Assembly: GCF_001428105.1 (NCBI RefSeq) | Contig: NZ_LMSJ01000002.1 | Span: forward strand, 65,163 to 129,162 | Direction: 5' to 3' | DNA from: Paenibacillus sp. Soil766 | GTDB taxonomy: Bacteria > Bacillota > Bacilli > Paenibacillales > NBRC-103111 | DNA: 64,000 bases | Shown: one piece after another, positions 34,427 through 41,690 of the stretch | Layout of the letters: the number at the start of each line of letters is the position of its first letter | Position numbering within the stretch: position 1 is the first letter of the stretch | Notes under the pieces: model-generated | Databases searched by the model: none | Told to the model about the DNA's origin: nothing | What the model saw: the letters and a program-made list of their open reading frames with translations, nothing else | Made by a program: the position numbers and the translations under genes

Positions 34427-34615
34427 ACAGTAATTATTATCTCGTTTCGTTCACAATTGAACCAGTTTTCAGCCAGTTTTCACTCCGATTATGTAATCGA
34501 TGAGGACAGTAATTATTATCTTGATTTATTACTCGATTGAGGCTTAAATTCCTTGTGGGGTAAGGGATAGCGGGGATTGATGAGGGGGAATTGAAGAGAA
34601 CAGTAATTATTATCT
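34427..34615 (+). repeat. Three direct copies of a 16-base sequence
   Basis: ACAGTAATTATTATCT occurs at 34427-34442, 34506-34521 and 34600-34615 (spacings 79 and 94 bases), each preceded by G and purines (GG, GG, GA) and followed by a pyrimidine-rich stretch. The intervening sequences are unrelated and unequal, so it is not a CRISPR. Confidence 0.7.
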
Positions 34616-34690
34616 CTCTACAGGATGGCGTAAGGATAGGAAAGCATAACCGTTGTGAGTTGTCATTCACTTTGTCACTAATAAGAGTAT

Positions 34691-34728
34691 CCCGATGTGG
34701 CTCAAAGCCTTCTACATCGGGATTTTTT
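34691..34728. terminator. Terminator hairpin downstream of the exporter operon
   Basis: CCCGATGT (34691-34698) pairs with ACATCGGG (34714-34721), followed on the plus strand by A and six T's. On the minus strand it lies 24 bases past the exporter permease stop and may end that operon too, although the minus-strand T-run is weak. Confidence 0.65.
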
Positions 34729-34751
34729 ATGTTTTTTACAAATCTGAATGG

Positions 34752-35519
34752 TTACACCCGATTCTTATACACCCTCATCGCAAAGAAAAAGGATACTAAC
34801 AAAATCCCAACGCACCACGCAAGAGCGATCCATATATCATTGCCCACCGACTGCTCTGCCAGTAGCGCACGGATGGCGTTCACAATCGAGGTCACTGGCT
34901 GGTTTTCAGCAAAGGCGCGTACAACTGTCGGCATCGACTCGGTCGGCACAAACGCCGAACTGATAAATGGCAGGAAGATAAGCGGATAAGAGAATGCGCT
35001 TGCACCTTCAATCGTTTTTGCGGACAGTCCGGCAATCGCCGCGACCCAAGTTAGCGCCAGTGTAAACAACGCAAGTATGCCTACTACGGCAAGCCAAGGC
35101 AGTATACCCGCGGAAGAACGAAAACCCATAATCAATGCTACAAGAATGATGACGACTAGTGATATGGCGTTGGAAACTAGAGAGGTCAGTACATGCCCCC
35201 AAAGTAAGGCGGAACGTGAAATCGGCATCGTGTGAAACCGCTCGAATATGCCTCGCTGTTTATCCATAAACAGGCGGTAAGATGTATAGGCTATTCCGCT
35301 TGCGATCGCCATAAGCAATATGCCTGGCAACAGGTAATTCACATAGTTATCCGTTCCGGTTTGAATGGCGCCGCCTAACACATAGACGAACAGGAGCATC
35401 ATTGCAATTGGCGTGATGCAGACCGTGATGATGGTGTCCATACTACGGAAAATATGGCGCATGGAACGTCCTAGCATAACGTTAATATCGGTGAAGAAAT
35501 GATTCTTTGCCGTTTCCAT
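34752..35519 (-). CDS. ABC-2 type exporter permease (DrrB-like)
   Basis: 255 residues with about six membrane spans, ABC-2 family. LPGILLMAIASGIAYTSYRL and ERFHTMPISRSALLWGHV are characteristic of DrrB/antibiotic exporter permeases. Its ATG immediately follows the stop of the ATPase gene with no gap, so the two are translationally coupled. With the ATPase it likely exports a drug or lipid-like compound. The operon is controlled by a PadR repressor at its head. It ends before a hairpin at 34691. Confidence 0.9.
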   Translation of the reverse strand: METAKNHFFTDINVMLGRSMRHIFRSMDTIITVCITPIAMMLLFVYVLGGAIQTGTDNYVNYLLPGILLMAIASGIAYTSYRLFMDKQRGIFERFHTMPISRSALLWGHVLTSLVSNAISLVVIILVALIMGFRSSAGILPWLAVVGILALFTLALTWVAAIAGLSAKTIEGASAFSYPLIFLPFISSAFVPTESMPTVVRAFAENQPVTSIVNAIRALLAEQSVGNDIWIALAWCVGILLVSFFFAMRVYKNRV

Positions 35520-36281
35520 TTACTTCGCCTCCTTTTTGCCGACGATAGAGAGGAAGATGTCCTCTAATGATGGCTGTTTTTCAACATACTCCACCTTTGC
35601 AGATGGAAAGAGCTTTTTGAGATCTGAGAGCGTGCCGCTGGCGATAATCTTACCCTCATGAAGAATAGCAATTCTGTCAGCAAGCTGCTCAGCCTCTTCC
35701 AAATACTGCGTGGTCAGGAGTACCGTCGTGCCACCGTCGGCAAGTTCTTTGACAATCTTCCAAACTTCGATACGTGCCTCGGGGTCAAGGCCAGTGGTCG
35801 GCTCGTCGAGGAAAATGATCTGTGGTTTTCCCACAAGGCTCAAGGCGATATCAAGTCTGCGCCGCATACCACCTGAATAAGTAGACGCTCTGCGGTCAGC
35901 GGCTTCTGTCAGGTCGAAGCGAGTTAGTAAGTCGTCCGCAACCTGACGTGGATTTTTGAGGTATCGCAGCTTGGCAATCATGATCAGATTTTCCCGACCG
36001 GTTAATATTTCGTCCACCGCGGCAAATTGACCGGTCAGAGAGATCGCCTGCCGGACATGATCGGGTTGCTTCGTAACGTCGAATCCGTTTACAGTGGCCG
36101 TTCCGCTGTCTTGTTTGAGCAGCGTGGTAAGGATTTTGACAACTGTTGTTTTGCCAGCCCCGTTAGAGCCGAGAAGGGCGAAAATACTGCCCTTTTCCAC
36201 CTCGAAATCAACACCCTTTAGGACTTGATGCTGCTTGTAGGACTTGTGCAGTCCTTTGACTTGAATCGAATTATTGGGCAT
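35520..36281 (-). CDS. ABC exporter ATPase (DrrA-like)
   Basis: About 253 residues. Walker A is GSNGAGKTT, the signature is YSGGMRRRLD and Walker B is IIFLDEPTTGLD, followed by TTQYLEEAEQLADRIAIL (H/Q-loop region). The C-terminal extension (VEYVEKQPSLEDIFLSI) is typical of drug-exporter ATPases. The start is at 36281 (MPNNSIQVKG) behind AAGGAGGGGG, which overlaps the stop of the preceding pentapeptide gene; the frame extends upstream to 36347 but without need. Confidence 0.93.
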   Translation of the reverse strand: MPNNSIQVKGLHKSYKQHQVLKGVDFEVEKGSIFALLGSNGAGKTTVVKILTTLLKQDSGTATVNGFDVTKQPDHVRQAISLTGQFAAVDEILTGRENLIMIAKLRYLKNPRQVADDLLTRFDLTEAADRRASTYSGGMRRRLDIALSLVGKPQIIFLDEPTTGLDPEARIEVWKIVKELADGGTTVLLTTQYLEEAEQLADRIAILHEGKIIASGTLSDLKKLFPSAKVEYVEKQPSLEDIFLSIVGKKEAK

Positions 36282-36294
36282 AACTTCCCCCTCC

Positions 36295-37164
36295 TTATCG
36301 AATAGTAACCTTAGACAAATCGGCCCCCATGCCTTTAAGCGAAGCATAGGTCAGTTTATCCATGACTGCCTCATCAAAGCATATGGTTTTGAAAGCACGG
36401 TAATACTTGTTGGTCAACGAAAAGAACGCTTGAAAGGACACATTCTTGAGTATAGCGCCTTTAAATGAAACTTCGCTTACTGCCGATTTGTCAAACTTAA
36501 CGCCGATAAAGGTTTGCCCGTCAAAACACACCCCGCTCAGGTCGGAATATTCGAAGTCCACGCCGTCAAAGATACAATCTTCAAAGATTGTTTTTCTAAG
36601 ATCGATCTTGCTTAGCGTGACGTCGGTCAGTTTTACACCTGTGAATTTGGCTCCTTCCATTCCCGAAACGCTGAAGTTGGTGCGTACAAGGATTGACTTA
36701 TTGAAGCTTACATTAGTAAGGTCAGTTGCATTCAGGGTGCAGTCCGTCAGATTTGCGCGGTCAAAATTAGCTTCACGTACGTCGCTGGCCTTAAACGAGC
36801 TGCCAGTCAAGTCAGCGCCTGCAAAGTCGGCACCGCGTAACGCGCTAGCATTAAATTGACCTTTATGGGCCTTAACACCTGCAAAGTCACCCATTGCAAG
36901 GTTGCTTGCGCTAAAGTTGGTCACGAGTTGCCGTTCCAGTGAGCGGGAGAGGTTGGCGACCTCCAGGATTGTTTGTTCGATGTCGCCGATGCTTTCAATC
37001 GTCATATGAAACGCGGTTTCATCGTCTTTGCCCTCAGCTTTAAGTTCGCGGTAGCGCTCCTGCAAATCGGAATGCAGGTCGGTCTTTAATTCAGTAACAC
37101 TTTTTACCCCATCGTATGGCGTGAAAACACTGTTCAAATAGTTCGTCAATTTTGGATTCATCAT
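36295..37164 (-). CDS. Pentapeptide-repeat protein with N-terminal permease-prefix-like domain
   Basis: 289 residues. The first about 75 residues (NSVFTPYDGVKSVTELKTDL, then AFHMTIESIGDIEQTI) match the small helical prefix domain found on membrane proteins partnered with PadR regulators. Residues about 85-260 are pentapeptide repeats of the A(D/N)LxX type (ALRGADFAGADLTGSSFKAS), forming a right-handed quadrilateral helix. In PadR operons the prefix usually precedes a membrane protein, so the fusion to a pentapeptide helix is unusual. The role is unknown; pentapeptide helices can mimic DNA or act as scaffolds. The start at 37164 follows AAGGGAGAG. Confidence 0.82.
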   Translation of the reverse strand: MMNPKLTNYLNSVFTPYDGVKSVTELKTDLHSDLQERYRELKAEGKDDETAFHMTIESIGDIEQTILEVANLSRSLERQLVTNFSASNLAMGDFAGVKAHKGQFNASALRGADFAGADLTGSSFKASDVREANFDRANLTDCTLNATDLTNVSFNKSILVRTNFSVSGMEGAKFTGVKLTDVTLSKIDLRKTIFEDCIFDGVDFEYSDLSGVCFDGQTFIGVKFDKSAVSEVSFKGAILKNVSFQAFFSLTNKYYRAFKTICFDEAVMDKLTYASLKGMGADLSKVTIR

Positions 37165-37177
37165 AGCAATCTCTCCC

Positions 37178-37507
37178 TTATAATAAGTTTTCTAGTACGC
37201 GCTTCGAATACTCCCAATTGTTTTTGTTACGGACGTAAGCACTCTTACCCTTTTCGGTAATCCGGAAATACTTGCGTCGTCCGCCCTGAGATTCATCGCC
37301 CCAGTACCACTCGATATCGCCGTCTGTCTCAAGCCGCTTGACGCTGGAGTACATCGTGGCTTCTTTTAATTCATATTCGCCGCCTGATCGCTCGGCAATC
37401 AATTTGACAATCTCGTACCCGTAGCGGTCAGCTTCGGACAAGAGCCGTAAAATCATAGTATCGGTATGTCCTCGCAGCAGGTCGGATGTAATTTTGTTCT
37501 CGCTCAT
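37178..37507 (-). CDS. PadR-family transcriptional repressor
   Basis: 109 residues from the ATG at 37507 (MSENKITSDLLRGHTDTMIL); AGGTGATGAT precedes it. The winged helix-turn-helix is complete: LRLLSEADRYGYEIVKLI, then EYELKEATMYSSVKRLETDG and SQGGRRKYFRITEKG. It is a PadR of the short subfamily-1 type. It heads the operon with the pentapeptide protein and the exporter, 13-base gaps throughout. The promoter of this operon holds a perfect palindrome, predicting autorepression relieved by an exported drug. Confidence 0.93.
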   Translation of the reverse strand: MSENKITSDLLRGHTDTMILRLLSEADRYGYEIVKLIAERSGGEYELKEATMYSSVKRLETDGDIEWYWGDESQGGRRKYFRITEKGKSAYVRNKNNWEYSKRVLENLL

Positions 37508-37526
37508 ATCATCACCTCGCACCTTT

Positions 37527-37555
37527 ATAATACGACATAGTACTATGACTGTCAA
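37527..37555 (-). promoter_or_regulatory. PadR operon promoter with operator palindrome in the spacer
   Basis: On the minus strand, -35 TTGACA (37555-37550) and -10 TATTAT (37532-37527) are separated by exactly 17 bases. The spacer contains the perfect 12-base palindrome CATAGTACTATG (37536-37547). A repressor bound here would block RNA polymerase. A second TAGTAT/ATACT pair just upstream (around 37558-37575) may extend the operator. Confidence 0.78.
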
Positions 37556-37652
37556 GGTAGTATTTCAAATAAAATACTTTGTTTGTTCAAAAAGGCGAAA
37601 GTACACTACCTCAGCAGGAGTAACGACTCGCAGAAAGTGATTTGGAGATAAG

Positions 37653-37699
37653 AAGAAGGCCCAATAAGCCACCTATACGGCTTACTGGACCTTCTTTTT
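37653..37699. terminator. Bidirectional terminator
   Basis: AAGAAGG (37653-37659) pairs with CCTTCTT (37690-37696) and the inner TAAGCC pairs with GGCTTA. Five T's follow on the plus strand, and a pyrimidine run on the minus strand. It lies just past the MerR-family fossil. Confidence 0.65.
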
Positions 37700-37741
37700 G
37701 CACTTCTCTTATAGCGTAGCGACAATTGGGCCGGGACTGCT

Positions 37742-38043
37742 CTATGGCTGTAAAGCCAACGACGCGGCAAAGGCAGACAAATAGTAAGCTAGTCCTGTTT
37801 GTTGATCTTCCAGAAATTTTAAGATGAAAGTCATCACTGAGGAAAATTGTGTCTGCGCTGCAAAATCCTGCGCGGATAGCACATGACCCTGTTTATTCAA
37901 AAAATCAAGATGGCATCGAATCAAAAACGATAGCCAGCATCACTAATTTTGCTTGGTAAGAGGAGACCGATTTTGTGATAATGATGCAGTGTTTTGATGG
38001 TTACGTTCGATAACTCCGAAACTTCTTTGACCGTGTACAGCAT
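37742..38043 (-). pseudogene. MerR-family (TipA-like) regulator with internal deletion
   Basis: The start is intact: ATG 38043 behind AGGGAGGA, reading MLYTVKEVSELSNVTIKTLH, then HYHKIGLL and AGYRF, a normal MerR DNA-binding domain. At 37923-37921 the frame meets TGA. In a shifted frame from 37924 it resumes with IRCHLDFLNKQGHVLSAQDF and LEDQQTGLAYYLSAFA, which resembles the end of TipAS-type drug-binding domains. Roughly 100 residues or more between them are missing, so an internal deletion joined the two ends out of frame. Confidence 0.82.
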
Positions 38044-38072
38044 GGCTCATTCCTCCCTTCCTTATGTAGTTT

Positions 38073-38099
38073 AAAGTCTTACCCTAAGAGGAGAGTCAA
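38073..38099 (-). promoter_or_regulatory. MerR-type promoter of the deleted regulator
   Basis: On the minus strand, TTGACT (38099-38094) is followed by a long 18-19-base spacer with an imperfect dyad (CTCCTCTTAGGGTAAGAC) and a weak TTTAAA -10. An over-long spacer with a centred dyad is characteristic of MerR-controlled promoters. Confidence 0.5.
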
Positions 38100-38181
38100 G
38101 TTTAAGGTGTGCTTCTTTTTCACGCAAAATTTAATCAATCACTTATAATGAAATCGAATGAAGATAATGGGAGTTGATTAC

Positions 38182-38709
38182 ATGCGACTGATCAGAAAAA
38201 TTACAGACAACGATATCCTCGGTAGTGCACTTGAATATATTGATACCATCTCTCGATACGGATCAAGAGGTGTTGTAGTTGATAACCTGATGAACGTTGC
38301 ACTGATGTATATGTCCTCTACGAATCTGTACAAGCTGCCTGGTGGAGGGGTAGATGAAGGCGAGGATTCTAAGGATGCCTTTCTACGTGAAATTCAGGAA
38401 GAGACTGGTTATGATGCAGAAATCATTCATGAGTTGGGATATATCGAAGAGCATAAAAACAGAAATAACTATATGCAATTCTCCTACTGTTATCTAGCGA
38501 AAGCAAACGATAGCATCTGCGATCCGATGCTGACTGACAACGAAATACAACTAGGGATGGTTGTTCGATGGATGACACTTGACCAAGCATTGTCAGTGAT
38601 GCAGGAATCAGTGTTAAATTGTGCCGATTATTCAGCCAAATTTATGCTTCTTCGAGATCAGACGATACTTGAAGAGGCCATATGTCGATTAACCGAAGAG
38701 GCTGTGTAG
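38182..38709 (+). CDS. Nudix hydrolase
   Basis: About 175 residues. The Nudix box G-x5-E-x7-REUXEEXGU is complete: GGVDEGEDSKDAFLREIQEE followed by TGY (about residues 55-77). Hydrolyses a nucleoside-diphosphate-linked compound; the substrate is unknown. The start is ATG 38182 because GGGAG (38169-38173) is well spaced; ATG 38158 in the same frame has no ribosome site. TATAAT at 38144-38149 is a good -10 with a poor -35. It stands alone. Confidence 0.85.
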   Translation: MRLIRKITDNDILGSALEYIDTISRYGSRGVVVDNLMNVALMYMSSTNLYKLPGGGVDEGEDSKDAFLREIQEETGYDAEIIHELGYIEEHKNRNNYMQFSYCYLAKANDSICDPMLTDNEIQLGMVVRWMTLDQALSVMQESVLNCADYSAKFMLLRDQTILEEAICRLTEEAV

Positions 38710-38859
38710 AGATCCCTATGCGAATGTCGCAATCTTACATGTCCTATGGCATCAATATGAACTAATAAATCGTTCTTCTATATGCTATTGTCAATCTGTA
38801 TTGAAATGAAGGGGAATTCCGGACTTCAAACACTTTCATAGAAAGAAGGATTGACGACG

Positions 38860-39942
38860 ATGAGCAAAAAGCTGCGTATTGGGATCATCGGAACTGGGGG
38901 CATTGCCAGAGCCCATATATCCGCGTATAAAAAGCTAGATTATGTGGAAATTGTAGGTGTGGCAGATGTAATTCCAGGCAAGGCGTTCGCATTTGCACAG
39001 GCGGAAGGATTAACGGAAGCTGCTTCCTTTGATAGTCATACGGATTTATTGCGCTTGGATTTGGATGGGGTTAGCATTTGTACGCCGAACGTTTCCCATC
39101 ACATAACGACTGTGGATTCGTTGCGCTCAGGAAAGAATGTTCTACTTGAGAAACCGATGTCGGTGACACTTGAAGAAGGTGTTGATATGACACAGGCGGC
39201 GAAGGAGAGCGGGAAAATGCTAACACTAGGTTTCCAGCCTCGCTATGATCCGAATATGAAACTACTGCAAACGATTGTGCAATCAGGACGACTGGGCAAT
39301 GTCTATTATGTAGAGACTGGTGGCGGGCGTCGTCGGGGTATGCCGGGCGGGACATTCATCAGTAAACAGCTCGCCGGAGCAGGCGCGATGGCGGATATTG
39401 GTTGTTACTCGTTAGATATGGCGCTGAATACGCTTGGATATCCCCGCCCGCTAACGGTGTCTGCCTTTACGTCTAACCATTTCGGTACGAACTCCCTGTA
39501 CCATCCGGAAGCGAGCAAGTTCGAAGTTGAAGATTTCGGGGTTGCGATGGTGCGCTTCGAGAATGATCTTGTGCTTCAATTCAAAATTTCGTGGGCGATG
39601 CACATGGATACCCTAGGAGCAACGATGTTCCTCGGTACGGATGCGGGGCTTAAAGTGACGCCGGCCGGTGCTGGGCCGTGGTCAGGTGTATGGGATGGCT
39701 CCGTAGGATCCATCACGCTATTCCATGATGAATTCGGCGGACATACAGCGACGCCAGTTCCGCTTGTCGAGCATAAATTGAATTTGTTCGATCAGAAAGT
39801 ACACGATTTTGCCGAAGCGGTTAGGGATGGTCGACCAGCTCCAATTCCTGGTGAGCAGATTCTTATCCAACAGGCGATTATTGATGGCGTGCTGCGCTCC
39901 GCGGCGGCCCGTCGTGAGGTATCGGTAGAGTTACCTCGCTGA
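38860..39942 (+). CDS. Gfo/Idh/MocA-family oxidoreductase
   Basis: 360 residues. The N-terminal Rossmann domain shows IGIIGTGGIARAHISAYKKL and the EKPMSVTLEEGV segment with the catalytic Lys typical of the family. The C-terminal alpha/beta domain has a GAMADIGCYSLDMAL segment with the usual D-x3-H-like position changed to C/Y. It oxidises or reduces a sugar or cyclitol with NAD(P). The start is ATG 38860 behind AAAGGATTG; the frame opens with TTG 38851. A strong terminator follows. Confidence 0.9.
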   Translation: MSKKLRIGIIGTGGIARAHISAYKKLDYVEIVGVADVIPGKAFAFAQAEGLTEAASFDSHTDLLRLDLDGVSICTPNVSHHITTVDSLRSGKNVLLEKPMSVTLEEGVDMTQAAKESGKMLTLGFQPRYDPNMKLLQTIVQSGRLGNVYYVETGGGRRRGMPGGTFISKQLAGAGAMADIGCYSLDMALNTLGYPRPLTVSAFTSNHFGTNSLYHPEASKFEVEDFGVAMVRFENDLVLQFKISWAMHMDTLGATMFLGTDAGLKVTPAGAGPWSGVWDGSVGSITLFHDEFGGHTATPVPLVEHKLNLFDQKVHDFAEAVRDGRPAPIPGEQILIQQAIIDGVLRSAAARREVSVELPR

Positions 39943-39964
39943 AATTGTGATATATGAAATAAGG

Positions 39965-39993
39965 AAAAGCAGCCCAAATGGCTGCTTTTTCTT
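39965..39993. terminator. Terminator after the oxidoreductase gene
   Basis: AAAGCAGCC (39966-39974) pairs with GGCTGCTTT (39980-39988), a nine-base stem, followed by TTC. An A-run precedes the stem, so it may work in both directions. A second, smaller hairpin GAACACC/GGTGTTC with eight T's lies at 40040-40064. Confidence 0.75.
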
Positions 39994-40071
39994 ATGGCCT
40001 GCTGATGTATGTATGAATCGCAAGTCCATCCAAACCTACGAACACCTTGGTGTTCTTTTTTTCAAGATTTA

Positions 40072-40098
40072 TGTCACAGATGGACACCGCCATTTGTC
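40072..40098 (+). promoter_or_regulatory. Candidate ECF41 promoter of the sigma-factor gene
   Basis: TGTCACA (40072-40078), 16 bases, then TGTC (40095-40098), 67 bases ahead of the sigma-factor start. The same element with the same spacing lies upstream of the carboxymuconolactone decarboxylase gene (41629-41655), and both share GCCA(T/G)TTGTCTTA around the -10. ECF41 promoters are described with TGTCACA at -35, so autoregulation is likely. Confidence 0.72.
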
Positions 40099-40164
40099 TT
40101 ATCTAAGACGTTTTTTTTTGTCAGAATGACTGAAGTTTCTCTTTAGGAATGAAGGAGGGTTATT

Positions 40165-41073
40165 ATGCAAAGTTCCACGATGGATCAACCTACAACGAAT
40201 ATGGAGGATTTGTATACAACCTACAAGCCTCATTTATTTTCCATTGCGTACCGGATGCTTGGTTCTAGATCAGATGCAGAGGATATGGTGCAAGATTTGT
40301 TCATTAGCATTCATGATCATATCAATGAGAATATTCATAATACCAAGTCATACTTAAGTAAAATGATGGTCAATCGATGTTTGAATGAATTAAAGTCAGC
40401 GCGAAAAAAAAGAATTAGCTATGTGGGAAATTGGCTGCCAGAACCAACCGTGCAGTTAGGCGAGGATCGTCCGTTGGAAAGCGCAGAGCGCCATGATAGG
40501 ATTTCATATGCTTTTCTTATTCTGATGGATAAACTGACCCCCTTGGAGAGAGCGGTGTTTATTCTTCGCGAAGTTTTTGCGTATGAACATAGTGAAATTG
40601 GTGAAATGTTTAATAAAACGGAAGTGAATTGCCGGAAAATATACAGTCGTGTCAAGAAGAAGGTAGATGTGTCCTCAGAAAAGCAGGCAAGTTCATCCAC
40701 CCGTCTAGTTCAAGAAAAGGAACTGGTGACACGATTCATTTCGGCGATTGCGAATGGTAACATTCAATCCTTGGTGGATATGTTAACAGAGGATGTCATA
40801 CTGATTGCAGACGGTGGAGGGAAAGTATCGGCAGCTATCCATCCGATCTATTGGAAAGAACGCGTGCTCAAGTTATTGGGTGCTCTCTCACAAAGTCGCT
40901 TCCCAGTTTCGAAAGCGCAGCTTGCCCAGGTCAATGAGCAGCCAGGGGTATTGATATCGCAAGATGGTGTTCCAACTGGTGTCATTTGTTTTGAATGGGA
41001 TGAACAAACCATGGCTATTCAACGAATTTACATTATTGTGAATCCAGATAAACTACAACATTTAGCTATTTGA
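40165..41073 (+). CDS. ECF41-type sigma factor with C-terminal SnoaL-like domain
   Basis: 302 residues. Sigma region 2 (MLGSRSDAEDMVQDLFISIH) and region 4 (PLERAVFILREVFAYEHSEI) are clear. The conserved linker motif WLPEP, the motif DGGGK in the SnoaL-like extension and NPDKL near the C terminus are all present. These three together identify the ECF41 group, where the extension controls activity instead of an anti-sigma factor. The ATG follows GAAGGAGGG. It is paired with the carboxymuconolactone decarboxylase gene downstream, the usual ECF41 partner. Its 3' end overlaps the GerAB fossil on the other strand. Confidence 0.92.
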   Translation: MQSSTMDQPTTNMEDLYTTYKPHLFSIAYRMLGSRSDAEDMVQDLFISIHDHINENIHNTKSYLSKMMVNRCLNELKSARKKRISYVGNWLPEPTVQLGEDRPLESAERHDRISYAFLILMDKLTPLERAVFILREVFAYEHSEIGEMFNKTEVNCRKIYSRVKKKVDVSSEKQASSSTRLVQEKELVTRFISAIANGNIQSLVDMLTEDVILIADGGGKVSAAIHPIYWKERVLKLLGALSQSRFPVSKAQLAQVNEQPGVLISQDGVPTGVICFEWDEQTMAIQRIYIIVNPDKLQHLAI

Positions 41074-41522
41074 GGGTTTACGGCGAAGTCGTATACTGCC
41101 AATTGCCCATAAAATCAAGGGAATGACAATGTAGACAGCGGGGTAAAAAAGCTAATCAGAAACATGCTCTTAAGTGTAAACGAAAGCCGAAGGTTGTGTG
41201 TGATATAGATGACGTATATCAACAAGATGAAAGCCATGACGTAAGCGATAAACTTCCAATTTTGAATTCCTGTCCACTCCGATAAACCATAGCTAAGAAT
41301 AAATAAACATAGGGATAATTTAATGAAAGCTCCAAGCAACCAAAGTGGTATGAAGAAAGCATCGATATTCTGAACGAAATTGAGAATAGATACGAATTTC
41401 GTTAGTGAAAGTTGGGTTTCATCCATTAACTTAAAGGATCGTATGACAATATCGGAGCAATCCTTGAACTGTTCACTGAGATAGTCTTCATTCACTTCTA
41501 TACTCGTGCTGATTGCCTCCAA
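41062..41522 (-). pseudogene. Chimeric germination-gene fossil: GerAA start joined to GerAB end
   Basis: On the minus strand the first about 33 residues (TSIEVNEDYLSEQFKDCSDI) match the N-terminal cytoplasmic part of GerAA-family proteins. From about residue 40 the frame becomes GerAB-like: FFIPLWLLGAFIKLSLCLFI, with membrane spans. Near 41145-41150 a T6 run breaks the frame; past it a shifted frame continues with FYPAVYIVIPLILWAIG and SIRLRRKP, the normal GerAB end, stopping at 41062. Deletion between a gerAA and a gerAB gene best explains it. It is a different GerA lineage from the intact operon at 48598. Confidence 0.8.
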
Positions 41523-41628
41523 GGATGATTCCCTCCAGTGCCTATGATCTCAGAGATAGTATGAACAGAGCGGAAAGTGCTTATGCAGAAATTGGCAGGT
41601 ATGAGAAGGGGGAGCGAGTAAAAGATGA

Positions 41629-41655
41629 TGTCACACATTAAAGTCGCCAGTTGTC
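41629..41655 (+). promoter_or_regulatory. Candidate ECF41 promoter of the decarboxylase-family gene
   Basis: TGTCACA (41629-41635), 16 bases, TGTC (41652-41655), then TTAA. The ATG is 36 bases downstream. Spacing and flanks equal those upstream of the sigma-factor gene. Confidence 0.72.
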
Positions 41656-41690
41656 TTAATAGTGTCAGAAAAAATAGGAGGTAATCACTT

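Larger units (their letters stand above)
33876..34690 (+). other. Long non-coding stretch with repeats and a terminator
   Basis: No credible gene; several short minus-strand frames lack ribosome sites. TGTCCA occurs three times about 20 bases apart (near 34117, 34138 and 34157). A terminator follows at 34173-34224 and three copies of a 16-base repeat at 34427-34615. The region separates the AT-rich accessory stretch from the exporter operon. Confidence 0.5.

Noticed and set aside
34427-34615. CRISPR array
   Set aside because: Only three copies of a 16-base repeat, spacers unequal and repeats too short; no cas genes nearby.
34752-34989. Plus-strand frames opposite the exporter permease
   Set aside because: They lie entirely antisense to a convincing ABC-2 permease and have no ribosome sites.
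40036-40062. Second terminator just upstream of the ECF41 promoter
   Set aside because: GAACACC/GGTGTTC leaves only a two-base loop; the realistic stem is five bases. It is mentioned with the stronger hairpin but not called separately.
41526-41636. 36-codon plus-strand frame between the GerA fossil and the AhpD-like gene
   Set aside because: Weak ribosome site, ends inside the ECF41 promoter motif, and no similarity recognised.
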